Shown here: positions 9,990-19,719 of the stretch, piece after piece
Numbering within the stretch: the first letter of the stretch is position 1
Layout of the letters: each line of letters starts with the position of its first letter
Source of the DNA: Tritrichomonas musculus
Taxonomy: Eukaryota > Parabasalia > Tritrichomonadida > Tritrichomonadidae
Reading direction: 5' to 3'
NCBI GenBank assembly: GCA_039105265.1
Contig: JAPFFF010000001.1
Span: 9,300,001-9,364,000, forward strand
Length of the DNA: 64,000 bases
Translations under genes and position numbers: made by a program
Notes under the pieces: model-generated
What the model was told of the DNA's origin: nothing
The model's database searches: none
Seen by the model: the letters and a program-made list of their open reading frames with translations, nothing else

Positions 9990-11008
9990 AATAATGTCTT
10001 TTTATTTTTATTAAAATTTATTTTTAATTATTCAAATGTTATCTTTTTATTTTTTAATTAATTTAATTAATTATTGGAACAAACACAACTAAGAAGAAAA
10101 AACAAACTCTGGCTGTTCTATATTATTATCATTATTATATAAGAAGATATCAAATTTGTAATAAATGCAAATTTTCTATACTTTTTATATTTGATGAAAC
10201 TTATACAATTTTTTCTTTATTCAATTTGAAAAAATGGCGCAGAACTCAAGTAAATTATAAAAATAACTTTAAGAAATGAATTAATTTAATACAACCATAA
10301 ATGAAAACAAGTAGCTAGTGTTGTTAAAAGTTATATACAAAAATTCCAAACAGACTTTTGTCAAAATCAAAAAAAATTAAAATAGATTTAAAGACCAATT
10401 TAAACATATAAAAACATTTTTAAAGCAAATTTGAATTAATCTTTTTTGATTTTTTTGAGCTAATCTTAATTATTTTTTAGTAAATTTTCAAAATAAAATT
10501 AATTAAAATATTGTGAAAAAAGGTTATTCAATTTTCTTGTAAAATTTATTGCTTTTTATATTTGCAAACAAGTATAAATACATTTTTTTTAGTAATTAAT
10601 TATATATTTAAAAGAATAAATTTAATAAATATAAAGATAAATAGAGTTTATTTTAATTTTTGTCAACCAAAAAGTTATGTTTTTATTTTCTTAGGTATTC
10701 TCAAAAATTCAGAATAGCTTTTGATCAAATAAAAAATTTATTCTCAATTGCTTATCATAATTTCAATGATAGAAACTTTTTAAATGTTATTTAATCGTTT
10801 TAATCTTTAATTGACTAGCTTTGTTTTTGGTATTTTGATTTGACTAACTCTGTTTTTGGTATTTCGGTTGTATTTCGGTTGTATTTTTGTCTATAACTTT
10901 TAACAACACTACAAGTAGCCAATTTAACTTGTTTTTAAAATAAGATAAAATAAAATATAATGATGAAAATTAAAAATAAGAAATCCCATATATAATAAAA
11001 GCAAATAT
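9990..11008. other. convergent intergenic region holding an inverted-arm structure
   Basis: About 1 kb between the 3' ends of the Rab and V-ATPase G-like genes. No gene seen. Most of it is occupied by an imperfect inverted structure with arms near 10302-10344 and 10883-10938, described separately; the rest is A/T-rich DNA that may hold the two 3' untranslated regions. Confidence 0.6.
10302..10938. mobile_element. MITE-like element with ~29 bp terminal inverted arms (candidate)
   Basis: The 29 bases at 10316-10344 match the reverse complement of 10883-10911 at 28 positions. The similarity resumes further inside (an AAACAGA…GTCAAA…TCAAAA block in both arms) and outside (AAAACAAGT). The right arm also carries a short tandem duplication (units at 10811-10836 and 10840-10865, period 29) and an 11 bp doublet around 10865-10882. 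There is no coding frame. This is what a small non-autonomous DNA element or a folded snapback duplication would look like. I could not define a target-site duplication, so the ends are approximate. Confidence 0.5.
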
Positions 11009-11341
11009 TTATTCTGTATCAACATTTATCACTGTATTATAAAGAAGTTCGATTAACTGTTCCAAATGCTTTTCACCATTTGCTTGCAATTTTTCAATTT
11101 GTTTTGTTGTCTGCTTTTCAACTTCTTTCTTTTTTGCATCATTTTCACGGTCGAGATCTTTCTTTAATGCTCGGAGATTTTTGTCATTATCTGCTTTTAC
11201 GCTAGCAATATGCGATTTTGCTTCTGCTAAAGTACTTGAAAGAAATTCTTGTTTTCTTTGATTTGCTAAATCAACAATGCTATCTGCTTTTCCTTGAACG
11301 GCTTTAATTTCATCTAGAACTTTGGTTGATTCCTCATTCAT
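11009..11341 (-). CDS. V-type ATPase subunit G-like protein
   Basis: A 110-residue, almost entirely helical, Lys/Glu/Ala-rich protein. Length and layout fit V-ATPase subunit G: an N-terminal helix with alternating charged and small residues, a long middle helix, and a hydrophobic C-terminal segment (LEQLIELLYNTVINV). Subunit G pairs with subunit E in the peripheral stalk of the proton pump that acidifies endosomes and vacuoles. The frame can be extended nine codons upstream, but only from a TTG; the ATG at 11341 aligns best with the family N-terminus and was chosen. Coiled-coil proteins align easily by composition, so the family call is moderate. It converges on the Rab gene. Confidence 0.6.
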   Translation of the reverse strand: MNEESTKVLDEIKAVQGKADSIVDLANQRKQEFLSSTLAEAKSHIASVKADNDKNLRALKKDLDRENDAKKKEVEKQTTKQIEKLQANGEKHLEQLIELLYNTVINVDTE

Positions 11342-12159
11342 TTCTTGTTGCCACTTTTTAATTTTCAAAACATATATTATCGTTCATTTACAAAATAATC
11401 AAGTTAAACTAAAATAAGGATATATTAAAGAGCAAATCAAATTACGCTAAAATAAAGATATATTCTAAATGCTGTTTAAATAATATATAAATTTATATGC
11501 TATTGACATCATTTGATGGTCAATTTAATGCCATACGAGGATTAATAATAACTCATTTTAAAAACTTTATATATAAATTCTCGTGCAATATATATCTTTG
11601 CTCTCAGCCATCTGCGGATAACAGCGTCAGACTTTTTATAGTGTTTGGGGAAAATAATTTGAAAATACCAAAACTTAATTTTTTTATGACTTTTGTAGTA
11701 TGTTCATTCATTTATTTTATGTGAAAGAAGAATCGCTCTAATATATCAGACATATTTTTATTTTATTCGTTTACAAATTCATTTCAAACAGGGATAGTGG
11801 GGGAAGGAGTGATAAAAAAAAAAAAATAAGAAAAACTTTTGTGATGACAACAAGAGTGTACAATTAGGTCCAATCATTTAAAAGATCTTGCTATCTAATA
11901 ATATTTTTCATCTATATCATATTTTGTAAAATGAATAATTTAATATTTATAGCTTTCTAGACTAGACCTCATAATTCTTGAAAGTTTGATGGATGATAAT
12001 GCATATTTTTATTATACCGTTTTTAAAAAAAATATTATTTGCATATTATTAATTAATAATAATAACAAACAAAAGTTAAACACTATTCAAAATGGTGTTT
12101 ATAATCAAAATATCAATATAAAAATATAACACTCAAAACTATCAAATAATTATTATAAT
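11342..12159. other. intergenic region, no gene seen
   Basis: An 818 bp AT-rich gap. It contains two near-copies of TAAAATAAGGATATATT / TAAAATAAAGATATATT (around 11410-11470). A slightly more GC-rich patch at 11580-11640 has no recognisable product. The part next to 11341 should include the promoter of the V-ATPase G-like gene; the part near 12160 is the 3' side of the HAD gene. Confidence 0.5.
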
Positions 12160-13257
12160 TTATTCTCTACTTATTGAGTCGATCAATTCCTTAATAGCTC
12201 CGTAACCACCATATTTCTTCAATTTATGAATGCCAGATATTTCCTTTATTTGAGGCATAGAATTGCCAGGACATGCAATTTTTCCACCTTTTGAATGGAG
12301 CCATTCCATGACAGCACGATCAACTATGTCATCACCAGCATAAGTGACATTTTGCGCCAAATAATTGTTTTTCCTGCAGATTTCTTGTAATAATTGGGCC
12401 TTTTTATTGCCTGCCTTTATAATAGTGTTTTCTACAGGTGTCTCTGTAATTTTTGCCAATTTGAATGGAAGCGTACTTGAATCACCAGTCAAGAGATAAG
12501 TAACATTTCCCATTCTGTTCCAGTCACGAATTGCATGAAGATCCTCCACAGACATTCGTTTCCAAGAACAGCCGTCCTCAGCAACAATCATTCTAGGATC
12601 TGTTATAGTACCATCAATATCTAAAACGAGAACATTTTTAACTTCACTTTCAACTTCACTTTTTACTTCACTTTCATTTTGTGAAGAAAAATTAATTAAT
12701 GCTCCAAATTTGTTTGACAAATGATCTTTGATTTCAATTTCTTGTTCAGCCAATTTATTGACAAATTGACGTATTGCATAAGGTGGCCTAAATGCAAAAA
12801 TGTTCCTTTTTGGATCTGATTCCAATTTTGTTGTAACAACAGCAGCAAAAGGGAACTTTGAAATGACTTCTTGATTGTTTCCAAAGTACATTATTTCATT
12901 AATGTTGTGCTGCTTACCAAATTCATTGATCCATGAACATTTGTCAGAAATGCCTGGTACATAATCTTGGATCTGGAGTGAATTACACCGCTTCTTGATC
13001 AACTCTGGAAAACGGTTTTCAGATGAGATCAAAATTGATGGAATTTTAAGATAAATCCAAAAAATATCTTTAATAGCAAAGCCATCATATGCACTAAAAG
13101 CAATTGCATGAACTGGCTTTTCTTGCTTTTCTTTTTCACTGTAGTAAACAATGCCTCTTTGCTCTGATTCTTTATTTGGTATCAACAATACATCATCTTC
13201 ACTCCAAAATAGACCATCATCAATAATAACATATTTTACATTTTTTATTGGAATCAT
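12160..13257 (-). CDS. tandem KdsC-type HAD phosphatase with degenerate first copy
   Basis: A 365-residue cytosolic protein. Residues about 208-362 form a HAD hydrolase of the KDO-8-phosphate / acylneuraminate-9-phosphate phosphatase type. Motif I is DIDGT (D213 nucleophile, D215 acid/base), motif II is LLTGDS (T257), the lysine is at 285-286, motif IV is GDDIVD (308-313), and the GGYGAIKEL tail is typical of the subfamily. Residues about 7-175 look like a second copy of the same fold. There the nucleophile position is Ile (I12 in IIDDG) and GDD is replaced by GNN (126-128), so this copy should be inactive. A SEVKSEVESEV linker joins them. The same domain is found C-terminal to CMP-sialate synthetases, so a sugar-phosphate substrate is likely but not proven. 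Confidence 0.8.
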   Translation of the reverse strand: MIPIKNVKYVIIDDGLFWSEDDVLLIPNKESEQRGIVYYSEKEKQEKPVHAIAFSAYDGFAIKDIFWIYLKIPSILISSENRFPELIKKRCNSLQIQDYVPGISDKCSWINEFGKQHNINEIMYFGNNQEVISKFPFAAVVTTKLESDPKRNIFAFRPPYAIRQFVNKLAEQEIEIKDHLSNKFGALINFSSQNESEVKSEVESEVKNVLVLDIDGTITDPRMIVAEDGCSWKRMSVEDLHAIRDWNRMGNVTYLLTGDSSTLPFKLAKITETPVENTIIKAGNKKAQLLQEICRKNNYLAQNVTYAGDDIVDRAVMEWLHSKGGKIACPGNSMPQIKEISGIHKLKKYGGYGAIKELIDSISRE

Positions 13258-14182
13258 GATAAATCAAAAATGATGTCTTTTTTTTTTGGAAATTTTTTGT
13301 CTTACTTTTTTAAAATTTTTAGTTGACATTCACTCAATTTGCTTCTCTTATTCGGGCAAAAAATTAATGCTTTCAATTTTGGCAGAATGAAAGTATTTTT
13401 TTAATGATTCTTGAGCCTTCCAAAATTCATAAATAATTCATTCGTAACCTTTCTGAAATGCATCATTTGATTCATTATTTCAATTATCGTTCGATTATAA
13501 TCGATAAGGCTTATAAATGCATAAATATAACATTAATCACATCTATTTCATTTTGGAACATCAATTTCATGAAAAAAGTTTAATGAATCATAATTTTTTT
13601 TTTGGTTCATGATGACAAAAATTAGATTTTAAATGATGAAAATTCACAAAGAATAACAAAATGTCGAATAATAAAACTAAGATTTCTTATAAAAGTATAA
13701 AAATTCGAAATCCCAATAATTTACAATGAATTGTAATTTGTAAATGACTCTGTTAATCCATAACTATTAATTCATTGAATAATTATTATTGTTAAAAATG
13801 AAATTGATAAAATATGTAATTCAATTATTTTTTGTGCAATAACTCTTCTTTTTGCTTTTTGAGAAAAAAATATTATTTAAAATCCAACAAATATGCATCT
13901 ATTCACATGAATAAGTGATGGTAAACATTATATAAAACCATTTTTATAAAATATCAATAGATATCCCAGAATTTTCAAGCTTCATTTTAGGATATTTTCT
14001 TTCAAAAATGTTATGTTTATACTTTCTAATAACATATATGTAGAAAATGTTCTTGCCATAAATGTTTTTAAATCAAAAAGATTTTGGTCACCAAGATGTA
14101 AAAAAAATTAATTGAGAGAATGAATGGTTTAAAAAAAGTGAAATAAAATAATCAATTCAATAATACTCTTAATTTTTATTTC
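13258..14182. promoter_or_regulatory. divergent upstream region of HAD and Mob1 genes
   Basis: A 925 bp AT-rich gap between two divergent genes, so it should contain both promoters. A TCATTTTTGATT segment about 10-20 bases upstream of the HAD start resembles the trichomonad initiator consensus (TCA-Y-T-W), but the match is short. No RNA gene or coding frame seen. Confidence 0.3.
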
Positions 14183-14833
14183 ATGAGTTCCAAGAAAAAG
14201 CTATTTGGTGGAAAGCATGGCACAGTTGTTTTACATAAGAAAAAAATTCCTAAAGGCAGTCGTCAATATATTCTTTTAGAACAAAAGCGTGCTACACTTA
14301 ACGCCGGCGATTTCAAGCAATCAATTCGTTTACCTCCAGATACACCTATTGATGATTGGCTTGCTGCAAATACTGTTGATTTTTACAACGAACTTCTTGT
14401 TCTTATGGATTCTCTTCTTGATTGTTGCTCCGTTACAGTATGTACTACAATGTGTGCTGGACCAAAATATCAATATTTATGGCAAGATGGAGGCCGTTAT
14501 AAATCTCCAACAAATGTTCCAGCACATACCTATATATCATTACTTTTTCAATGGATAGATGAACTTCTTGACAATAAATCTGTTTTTCCACCAGATCCTG
14601 AAGTTCCATTTCCTAAAAATTTCAAAGATGTCGTTAAATCAATTTTTAAACGACTTTTCAGGGTTTATGCTCACTTTTATTATCACCATTTACCTGATAT
14701 ACGCGAAGCTGAATTAGAAGCAAACTTCAATACTGCATTTCGACATTTTTATACCTTTGTTGATGAGTTTCATTTAATTTCATCTTCGGAGTTGGAACCT
14801 CTCAAAGAAATCATCCAAAGTTTCTCATCATAA
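14183..14833 (+). CDS. Mob1/phocein family kinase co-activator
   Basis: A 216-residue protein matching Mob1 along its full length. Mob1 proteins bind and activate NDR/LATS kinases in mitotic-exit, cytokinesis and Hippo-like signalling. Zinc ligands are visible with the family spacing: C82 and C87 (five apart, before the family CAGPKYQYLW stretch) and H164 and H169 in YAHFYYHH. The N-terminus has the basic KKKLFGGK start typical of Mob1A/B. The usual Mob1 length is 210-220 residues, so the gene appears complete. An intact zinc site and kinase-binding helix suggest a functional adaptor. Confidence 0.95.
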   Translation: MSSKKKLFGGKHGTVVLHKKKIPKGSRQYILLEQKRATLNAGDFKQSIRLPPDTPIDDWLAANTVDFYNELLVLMDSLLDCCSVTVCTTMCAGPKYQYLWQDGGRYKSPTNVPAHTYISLLFQWIDELLDNKSVFPPDPEVPFPKNFKDVVKSIFKRLFRVYAHFYYHHLPDIREAELEANFNTAFRHFYTFVDEFHLISSSELEPLKEIIQSFSS

Positions 14834-15492
14834 AATCATTTTTTTACGCTTCATTGTTCAGCATTTTATGTTAATAAACATTTATTCCTCATTTTTTTTT
14901 TTTTTTTTTTTTTTGAAATTGAACAGATTAAATCAATTTTTTTATAACTTGTTTCGTACTTTTCTCTCTTTTATCAATTTGAGTAAATAAGATTGTTTAT
15001 CAGTCAGCTTTCGTAAACACAATCATTATTCTTCAATGATTTATTATACTGTAAACCAATCATTTTGAATCATTGCATTTTAAATTTCTTGAATAGAATA
15101 CCAAAATAATATATATTTTAATACAATTTCATTAATAACCATGATTTTATACTGATGATATAAATAAAATAATTTCTTTTTTCCAAATAAAGAAGATTAT
15201 TATTTAACAAAAAATATAAAATTGATCTAATATATACTCCTATAATATATTTTTTTCTTTCATAGTTGAAGATAAATATATTTTTTAATTATAATACGTT
15301 AAAAGAAAAACAAATCTTAAAATAAGTTTTCACATGATATAATTTATAATATCAAATATTTTTAATTTAAAATATATTTTATAAATAATATTGATTATCA
15401 AAAATGTATTAAAATGGCTAAAAATATTTTATTTTAGGTAATATTGCGATTTTTAAAATAAAATTTTCATTTCAACTTTCAGAAATGATGTA
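14834..15492. other. intergenic region with T23 run
   Basis: A 659 bp AT-rich gap between two co-oriented genes. A 23-base T run lies at 14892-14914, about 60 bases after the Mob1 stop, within the probable 3' untranslated region. The remainder is more than 80% A+T by eye and should include the promoter of the next gene. A short ATG frame at 15414 stops after eight codons. I see no gene here. Confidence 0.5.
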
Positions 15493-17973
15493 ATGTTTGA
15501 GAAAGATAGATCAGTCAGTAAAGTATCAAATCGAACACTCCCAGAACAGATAAAAAGCAAACTTGATCATTATTCTGAAGAATTAGCCAAGTTATTAGAA
15601 GAAAATTTGAGTATAAATACAGAAAATCAAATTCTTGCTACAAAATACACAGAACTCACATTATTTAACCAGGAACTTGGAAACGATTTAGCTTGTTTTG
15701 ATCAAGATATAGAAAATCTTGAAATAAAAGTAACAAATAAAAATATGAAATTTAAAAAATTATGCCAAGATTTAGAATCTTTACGTATAGAATTCGAAAA
15801 ATATAGAAAATCACTTATTGATGGTGGTACCATGAAAATCAATCCTGACTTACTAAAAAGTCTTGAAAAAAAGAAGAAAGCACTGATTCACAATTTTCAA
15901 GAATTGAACAGTGAAAAAGTTGATATCGATAGTTATGATGTACTAAAAGTTAGGGCTGAAATAACATCACAAATTCGTGAGATTAATGAACAAAATCAAG
16001 AATTACTATTTCAAATTGATATTTTAAAAACACTTTTAAATGATAAATATTCTATAGACGAAAAAAGAGATCTTTTAAATAATGCTTTGAAGCAAAAAAA
16101 AATTGATCGAGAAACAATTGAAACTCAAATCAGTGAACTTAAAAATAAAGGAAAGAAATACTCGAATGATAGTAAACGTGACGAAAAATCAAATGATAAA
16201 CTATTTTCTGAATTTGCAGATGATGAAGATAACGATTCAATATTATTTTCATCTTCGCAAAAAGCAACAACTAATTCATTGAAACAATCAAACCTCATTA
16301 AAACACCAAAGAATCGTTCATCAGAACACCTTTTATCTACAAATTCCGAAAAGAGTCATCGCTCTAATAAATTAAAAATTGTAAAACCTGTTCAAAATGA
16401 AAATGATATTTTTATTGATCATAATAAAAATGCATCAAAAGATTCATCTAACGTTAAGCCATTGCCTTCATTCTCACAAAAAAAGTTTCATTCAGATATT
16501 ATTAAAAATCAACATCAATCAAAAAAGACGACCAAAAATAATTTGGATTCTCATAATGCAAAAAGTAATGATCAAGATGATTCTTCTTCTAGCACCTTTT
16601 TTTCCTATGAAAAAAGGAATCTTCATTCTGCTAATTCAGCTCATCCTCCTCCTCTCAATAAGAGACCAAAAGCTTTAATTAATATTGAACAGAAACAAGA
16701 ACCAAGTCATATTTCTACTCATAACGAATCTCGAAAATCACCAAAAAAAGATATTAAATTAACAAAAAGGAAAAAGAAAGTTAAAAAGAGCAATGATGAG
16801 TACGAATATGAGTACTATGAAAATGAATCAGAATGTGATGTAAAAATGTCTAAAGTTCAAATTCAAGTAAATGAATCAGATTTTATAGAAGGAGAAAAAG
16901 ATTCTGAAGATGATAGAATGAATCAACTTGAACAACAAAATCGAGAACTTCTTAAAGAACTAAAAATTCAATTAAAAGAAAAACAAGAAGAAAAAGAAAG
17001 GATTGAATCAGAAATAGAGAATTCAAAAATGACTTTGAAAGTTCAGCCAAATGTTAATTATTTCACAATTTTTTCAGATCCACTGAAACACATAACACAA
17101 TCACGCTGGCTTCTTTCCGTATCAAATCAAACAGATTTGACTGGTGCAACAATTGATTTTCATGTAAAAGTTCTACATGATCAAGAAATGGAACGACAAA
17201 CTTCTGAAACATCATTGACTGAAATCGAAGAATTGAAAGTGAAAATTAAAGAGCAAACAGAAAAAATTGAAAGTGCTCGTATGGAAAGTGAGAGAAGAGA
17301 TATCGCAATCCAACAAGTTCAACAAGAGCTTCAAGAAGTTCAGGCAAGAATTGAAGGAGATAAAATGTATCAAAACGCAAAGAAACGAATGAAGGTTGAA
17401 TATTCATCTGATATTAAAAAATTGAAATCTGAAATCAGAAACAAGCAAGCTTTACTTCAATCAACAACTGAAGAGAATGCAAAATTAAACGAAAAACTAG
17501 ATGAACTTATTCATAATAAAATCGAACTTGAACATGAAATCGAAGAATTGGCATTCAAAGAAAAACCTCAAATAGAAGATCTTTTAGAAAAAGTTCAAAA
17601 TTTTCAACATAGAGTTGAAGAATCTAAATTAAGACTATTAAAAGCACAAGAAGAATTAGAAGTAAAAAGAAAAGAACTCGAAAGTGTTAAAAATTCCAAT
17701 GAATATGCTAATTTCAAAAAATTAACATTAAGGAAAAAAACACTTGAAAGAAGAATTATCAAGTGGAAAATGCTATTAAAAGATTCAAGTGAAACTCTTC
17801 AAAGTATGGAACAATTTAGCTCTGATAACGCAGATAGAAGAAGAATTTTGAAAGAATCTGTCCAAAAGTATGAAAAAATTAAATTTGAAAAAGATGAAGA
17901 ATTGCTTGATACAGAACAATATTCAATGCTCCTTGAATCAATGCTAGCTGAGCAACAAAATAATTGGGTCTAG
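15493..17973 (+). CDS. large coiled-coil protein with basic, disordered centre
   Basis: An 826-residue protein of unknown family. Residues about 20-220 form an acidic/basic coiled coil. About 225-480 is Ser/Lys/Asn-rich and likely disordered, with a strongly basic patch (KLTKRKKKVKKS, near 425-436) followed directly by an acidic Tyr/Glu stretch. About 490-535 is coiled coil. About 536-585 is a short non-coiled segment with hydrophobic and aromatic residues (NYFTIFSDPLKH…RWLLSVSNQ), which could be a small folded domain. About 586-826 is again long coiled coil. The layout suits a cytoskeletal, basal-body or flagellar component, but no signature allows a name. Start at ATG 15493. Confidence 0.85.
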   Translation: MFEKDRSVSKVSNRTLPEQIKSKLDHYSEELAKLLEENLSINTENQILATKYTELTLFNQELGNDLACFDQDIENLEIKVTNKNMKFKKLCQDLESLRIEFEKYRKSLIDGGTMKINPDLLKSLEKKKKALIHNFQELNSEKVDIDSYDVLKVRAEITSQIREINEQNQELLFQIDILKTLLNDKYSIDEKRDLLNNALKQKKIDRETIETQISELKNKGKKYSNDSKRDEKSNDKLFSEFADDEDNDSILFSSSQKATTNSLKQSNLIKTPKNRSSEHLLSTNSEKSHRSNKLKIVKPVQNENDIFIDHNKNASKDSSNVKPLPSFSQKKFHSDIIKNQHQSKKTTKNNLDSHNAKSNDQDDSSSSTFFSYEKRNLHSANSAHPPPLNKRPKALINIEQKQEPSHISTHNESRKSPKKDIKLTKRKKKVKKSNDEYEYEYYENESECDVKMSKVQIQVNESDFIEGEKDSEDDRMNQLEQQNRELLKELKIQLKEKQEEKERIESEIENSKMTLKVQPNVNYFTIFSDPLKHITQSRWLLSVSNQTDLTGATIDFHVKVLHDQEMERQTSETSLTEIEELKVKIKEQTEKIESARMESERRDIAIQQVQQELQEVQARIEGDKMYQNAKKRMKVEYSSDIKKLKSEIRNKQALLQSTTEENAKLNEKLDELIHNKIELEHEIEELAFKEKPQIEDLLEKVQNFQHRVEESKLRLLKAQEELEVKRKELESVKNSNEYANFKKLTLRKKTLERRIIKWKMLLKDSSETLQSMEQFSSDNADRRRILKESVQKYEKIKFEKDEELLDTEQYSMLLESMLAEQQNNWV

Positions 17974-18161
17974 ATTAATCTTTTGTATATTATATAAAAA
18001 ATTGTTTTTTATTTTAATTTCTTAATGATTGCGATTTATATGCAAATTATACTATGATATAAAGCCTTGATTATTGCGAAAAAAAAGTCGTTTTTGACAT
18101 TTTTTTTGAATGCATTTTTTTCTTTGAAATTGAAAAAGTTAAAACTCATTCAATTACTGGT

Positions 18162-19625
18162 ATGGATCCTGTACTTACAGTCGATTACAATGGCAATAAA
18201 AAAAATGGTTTATTTGCCCAATGGTCAGATTTAATACGCGGTAACATAGTTAAAAAACATAATATCAGATTTACTTCTCCATCTAACAAATTAATGAGAG
18301 CAGCATCTCATATTTTTGAAAAAGATTGGTCTGAATGCGCTTTATCAAGTGGACAGAAAGATTTATATATACAAATTGATTTTAAAAAGAGGAAAGTAAT
18401 ATTAACTCATTATGTAATTAAGACAGGTCCTTTCCCATTAAATGTTAACCACCTTAAATCATGGACTCTTTCTGCTTCAAATGATGGAGAAAATTTTGTT
18501 GACTTAGATGTTCAAAAAGATTCTAAAGCTTTAAATAAATTTTCAGCTGAATTTCTTTCACCAAAAATCAATCTTCCTGATGAAAACGGATACCGTTTTT
18601 ACAGACTTACCCAAACCGGAAAGAATTGGAGTGGCAAGTATCGATTTGGAATAAACCATCTTGAATTTTTCGGTACTGTGTTAGGAAAGCCAATCAAAGA
18701 TAAATACATTGAATTATTGATGAAAGACTTTTCTGAGCACGACAAAGAGGAATTGCGTACTCTTTTCAATAAAATTGACAAAGATGGTTCTGGTGAACTT
18801 GACCCAGATGAACTTAAACTATTTTTCAAAAAATCTTTTCCTCTTCCTTCAAAAATGGTTCCCATTGCATTCAAGATATGCGATCAAGATAACAATGGCA
18901 CTGTATCATTTGACGAATTCTTTAATTTCTTTGGACAACTTGTTCAATTAAGATCTGAAGATCCTACTCCAGCATACAAAATGCTATTTAATGCCATTGA
19001 CACAGAAGGCAAACAATCATTAGACCAAAAGCAAATTGTTGACTTTTCTATTGTTGTTCAAAAACCAATAACTGAAAGTGAAGCACATCAAATTATACTT
19101 CAAAATGATAGTGACAATGATAATCGCTTAACATTCGATGAAATTTACAACTCCATTTTAAGTTCAAAATCAAAAATTCAAGAAAGTTATTTACCAACCG
19201 CATTTCAAGAACAAAGCATTGACAAATTAAGAGAAACATTTAATTCAATTGACAAAGATGGCAATGGTGAACTTGATAGAGACGAATTTTTGAGTTTCTG
19301 CAATAATCAAAATCAAGTCGATCTCGTTTTCTTACTTTCAGATGAAAATAGATCAGATACAATATCATTTGATGAATATTTAGCATTTAGTAAAAAGATG
19401 GTTGAAGCCTCACAAGATTCAAACGTTTACTACAAAATGATTTTTGATGCACTCGATGAAAACCACGCAGGATCGCTTGGTCAAGCAAAACTTGCCGAAT
19501 TCTATCGTCTAGCTGATATTTATCCAAGCGTTTCAATCAGTGAATTTATCCGAAACAGAGATTCAGATCAAGATGGAAAGCTTACCTATGAAGAAGCAAC
19601 TCAATTTGAAGCAAATGAAAGTTAA
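18162..19625 (+). CDS. galactose-binding-like domain plus EF-hand repeats
   Basis: A 487-residue protein. Residues about 15-172 resemble an F5/8 type C / galactose-binding-like fold (WTLSASNDGENFVDL; FYRLTQTGKNWSG; HLEFFGT), a module often placed in trichomonad intracellular proteins. It is followed by eight EF-hand-like loops. Five keep the acidic calcium pattern: 206-217 DKDGSGELDPDE, 241-252, 316-327, 364-375 and 467-478. The loop at 394-405 is partial, and those near 280-291 and 432-443 are degenerate. There is no signal peptide, so the protein should be cytosolic, acting as a calcium-responsive binder. The partner or ligand is unknown. The start ATG at 18162 follows a TCATTCAATTA segment that may be the initiator. 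Confidence 0.85.
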   Translation: MDPVLTVDYNGNKKNGLFAQWSDLIRGNIVKKHNIRFTSPSNKLMRAASHIFEKDWSECALSSGQKDLYIQIDFKKRKVILTHYVIKTGPFPLNVNHLKSWTLSASNDGENFVDLDVQKDSKALNKFSAEFLSPKINLPDENGYRFYRLTQTGKNWSGKYRFGINHLEFFGTVLGKPIKDKYIELLMKDFSEHDKEELRTLFNKIDKDGSGELDPDELKLFFKKSFPLPSKMVPIAFKICDQDNNGTVSFDEFFNFFGQLVQLRSEDPTPAYKMLFNAIDTEGKQSLDQKQIVDFSIVVQKPITESEAHQIILQNDSDNDNRLTFDEIYNSILSSKSKIQESYLPTAFQEQSIDKLRETFNSIDKDGNGELDRDEFLSFCNNQNQVDLVFLLSDENRSDTISFDEYLAFSKKMVEASQDSNVYYKMIFDALDENHAGSLGQAKLAEFYRLADIYPSVSISEFIRNRDSDQDGKLTYEEATQFEANES

Positions 19626-19719
19626 AATTATCAATAAAGACATTATTTTCACTCATACTAATCACTTATTTATTTTTAATAAATATCATTAAAACATATT
19701 ATATAATTTATTAAAAACA

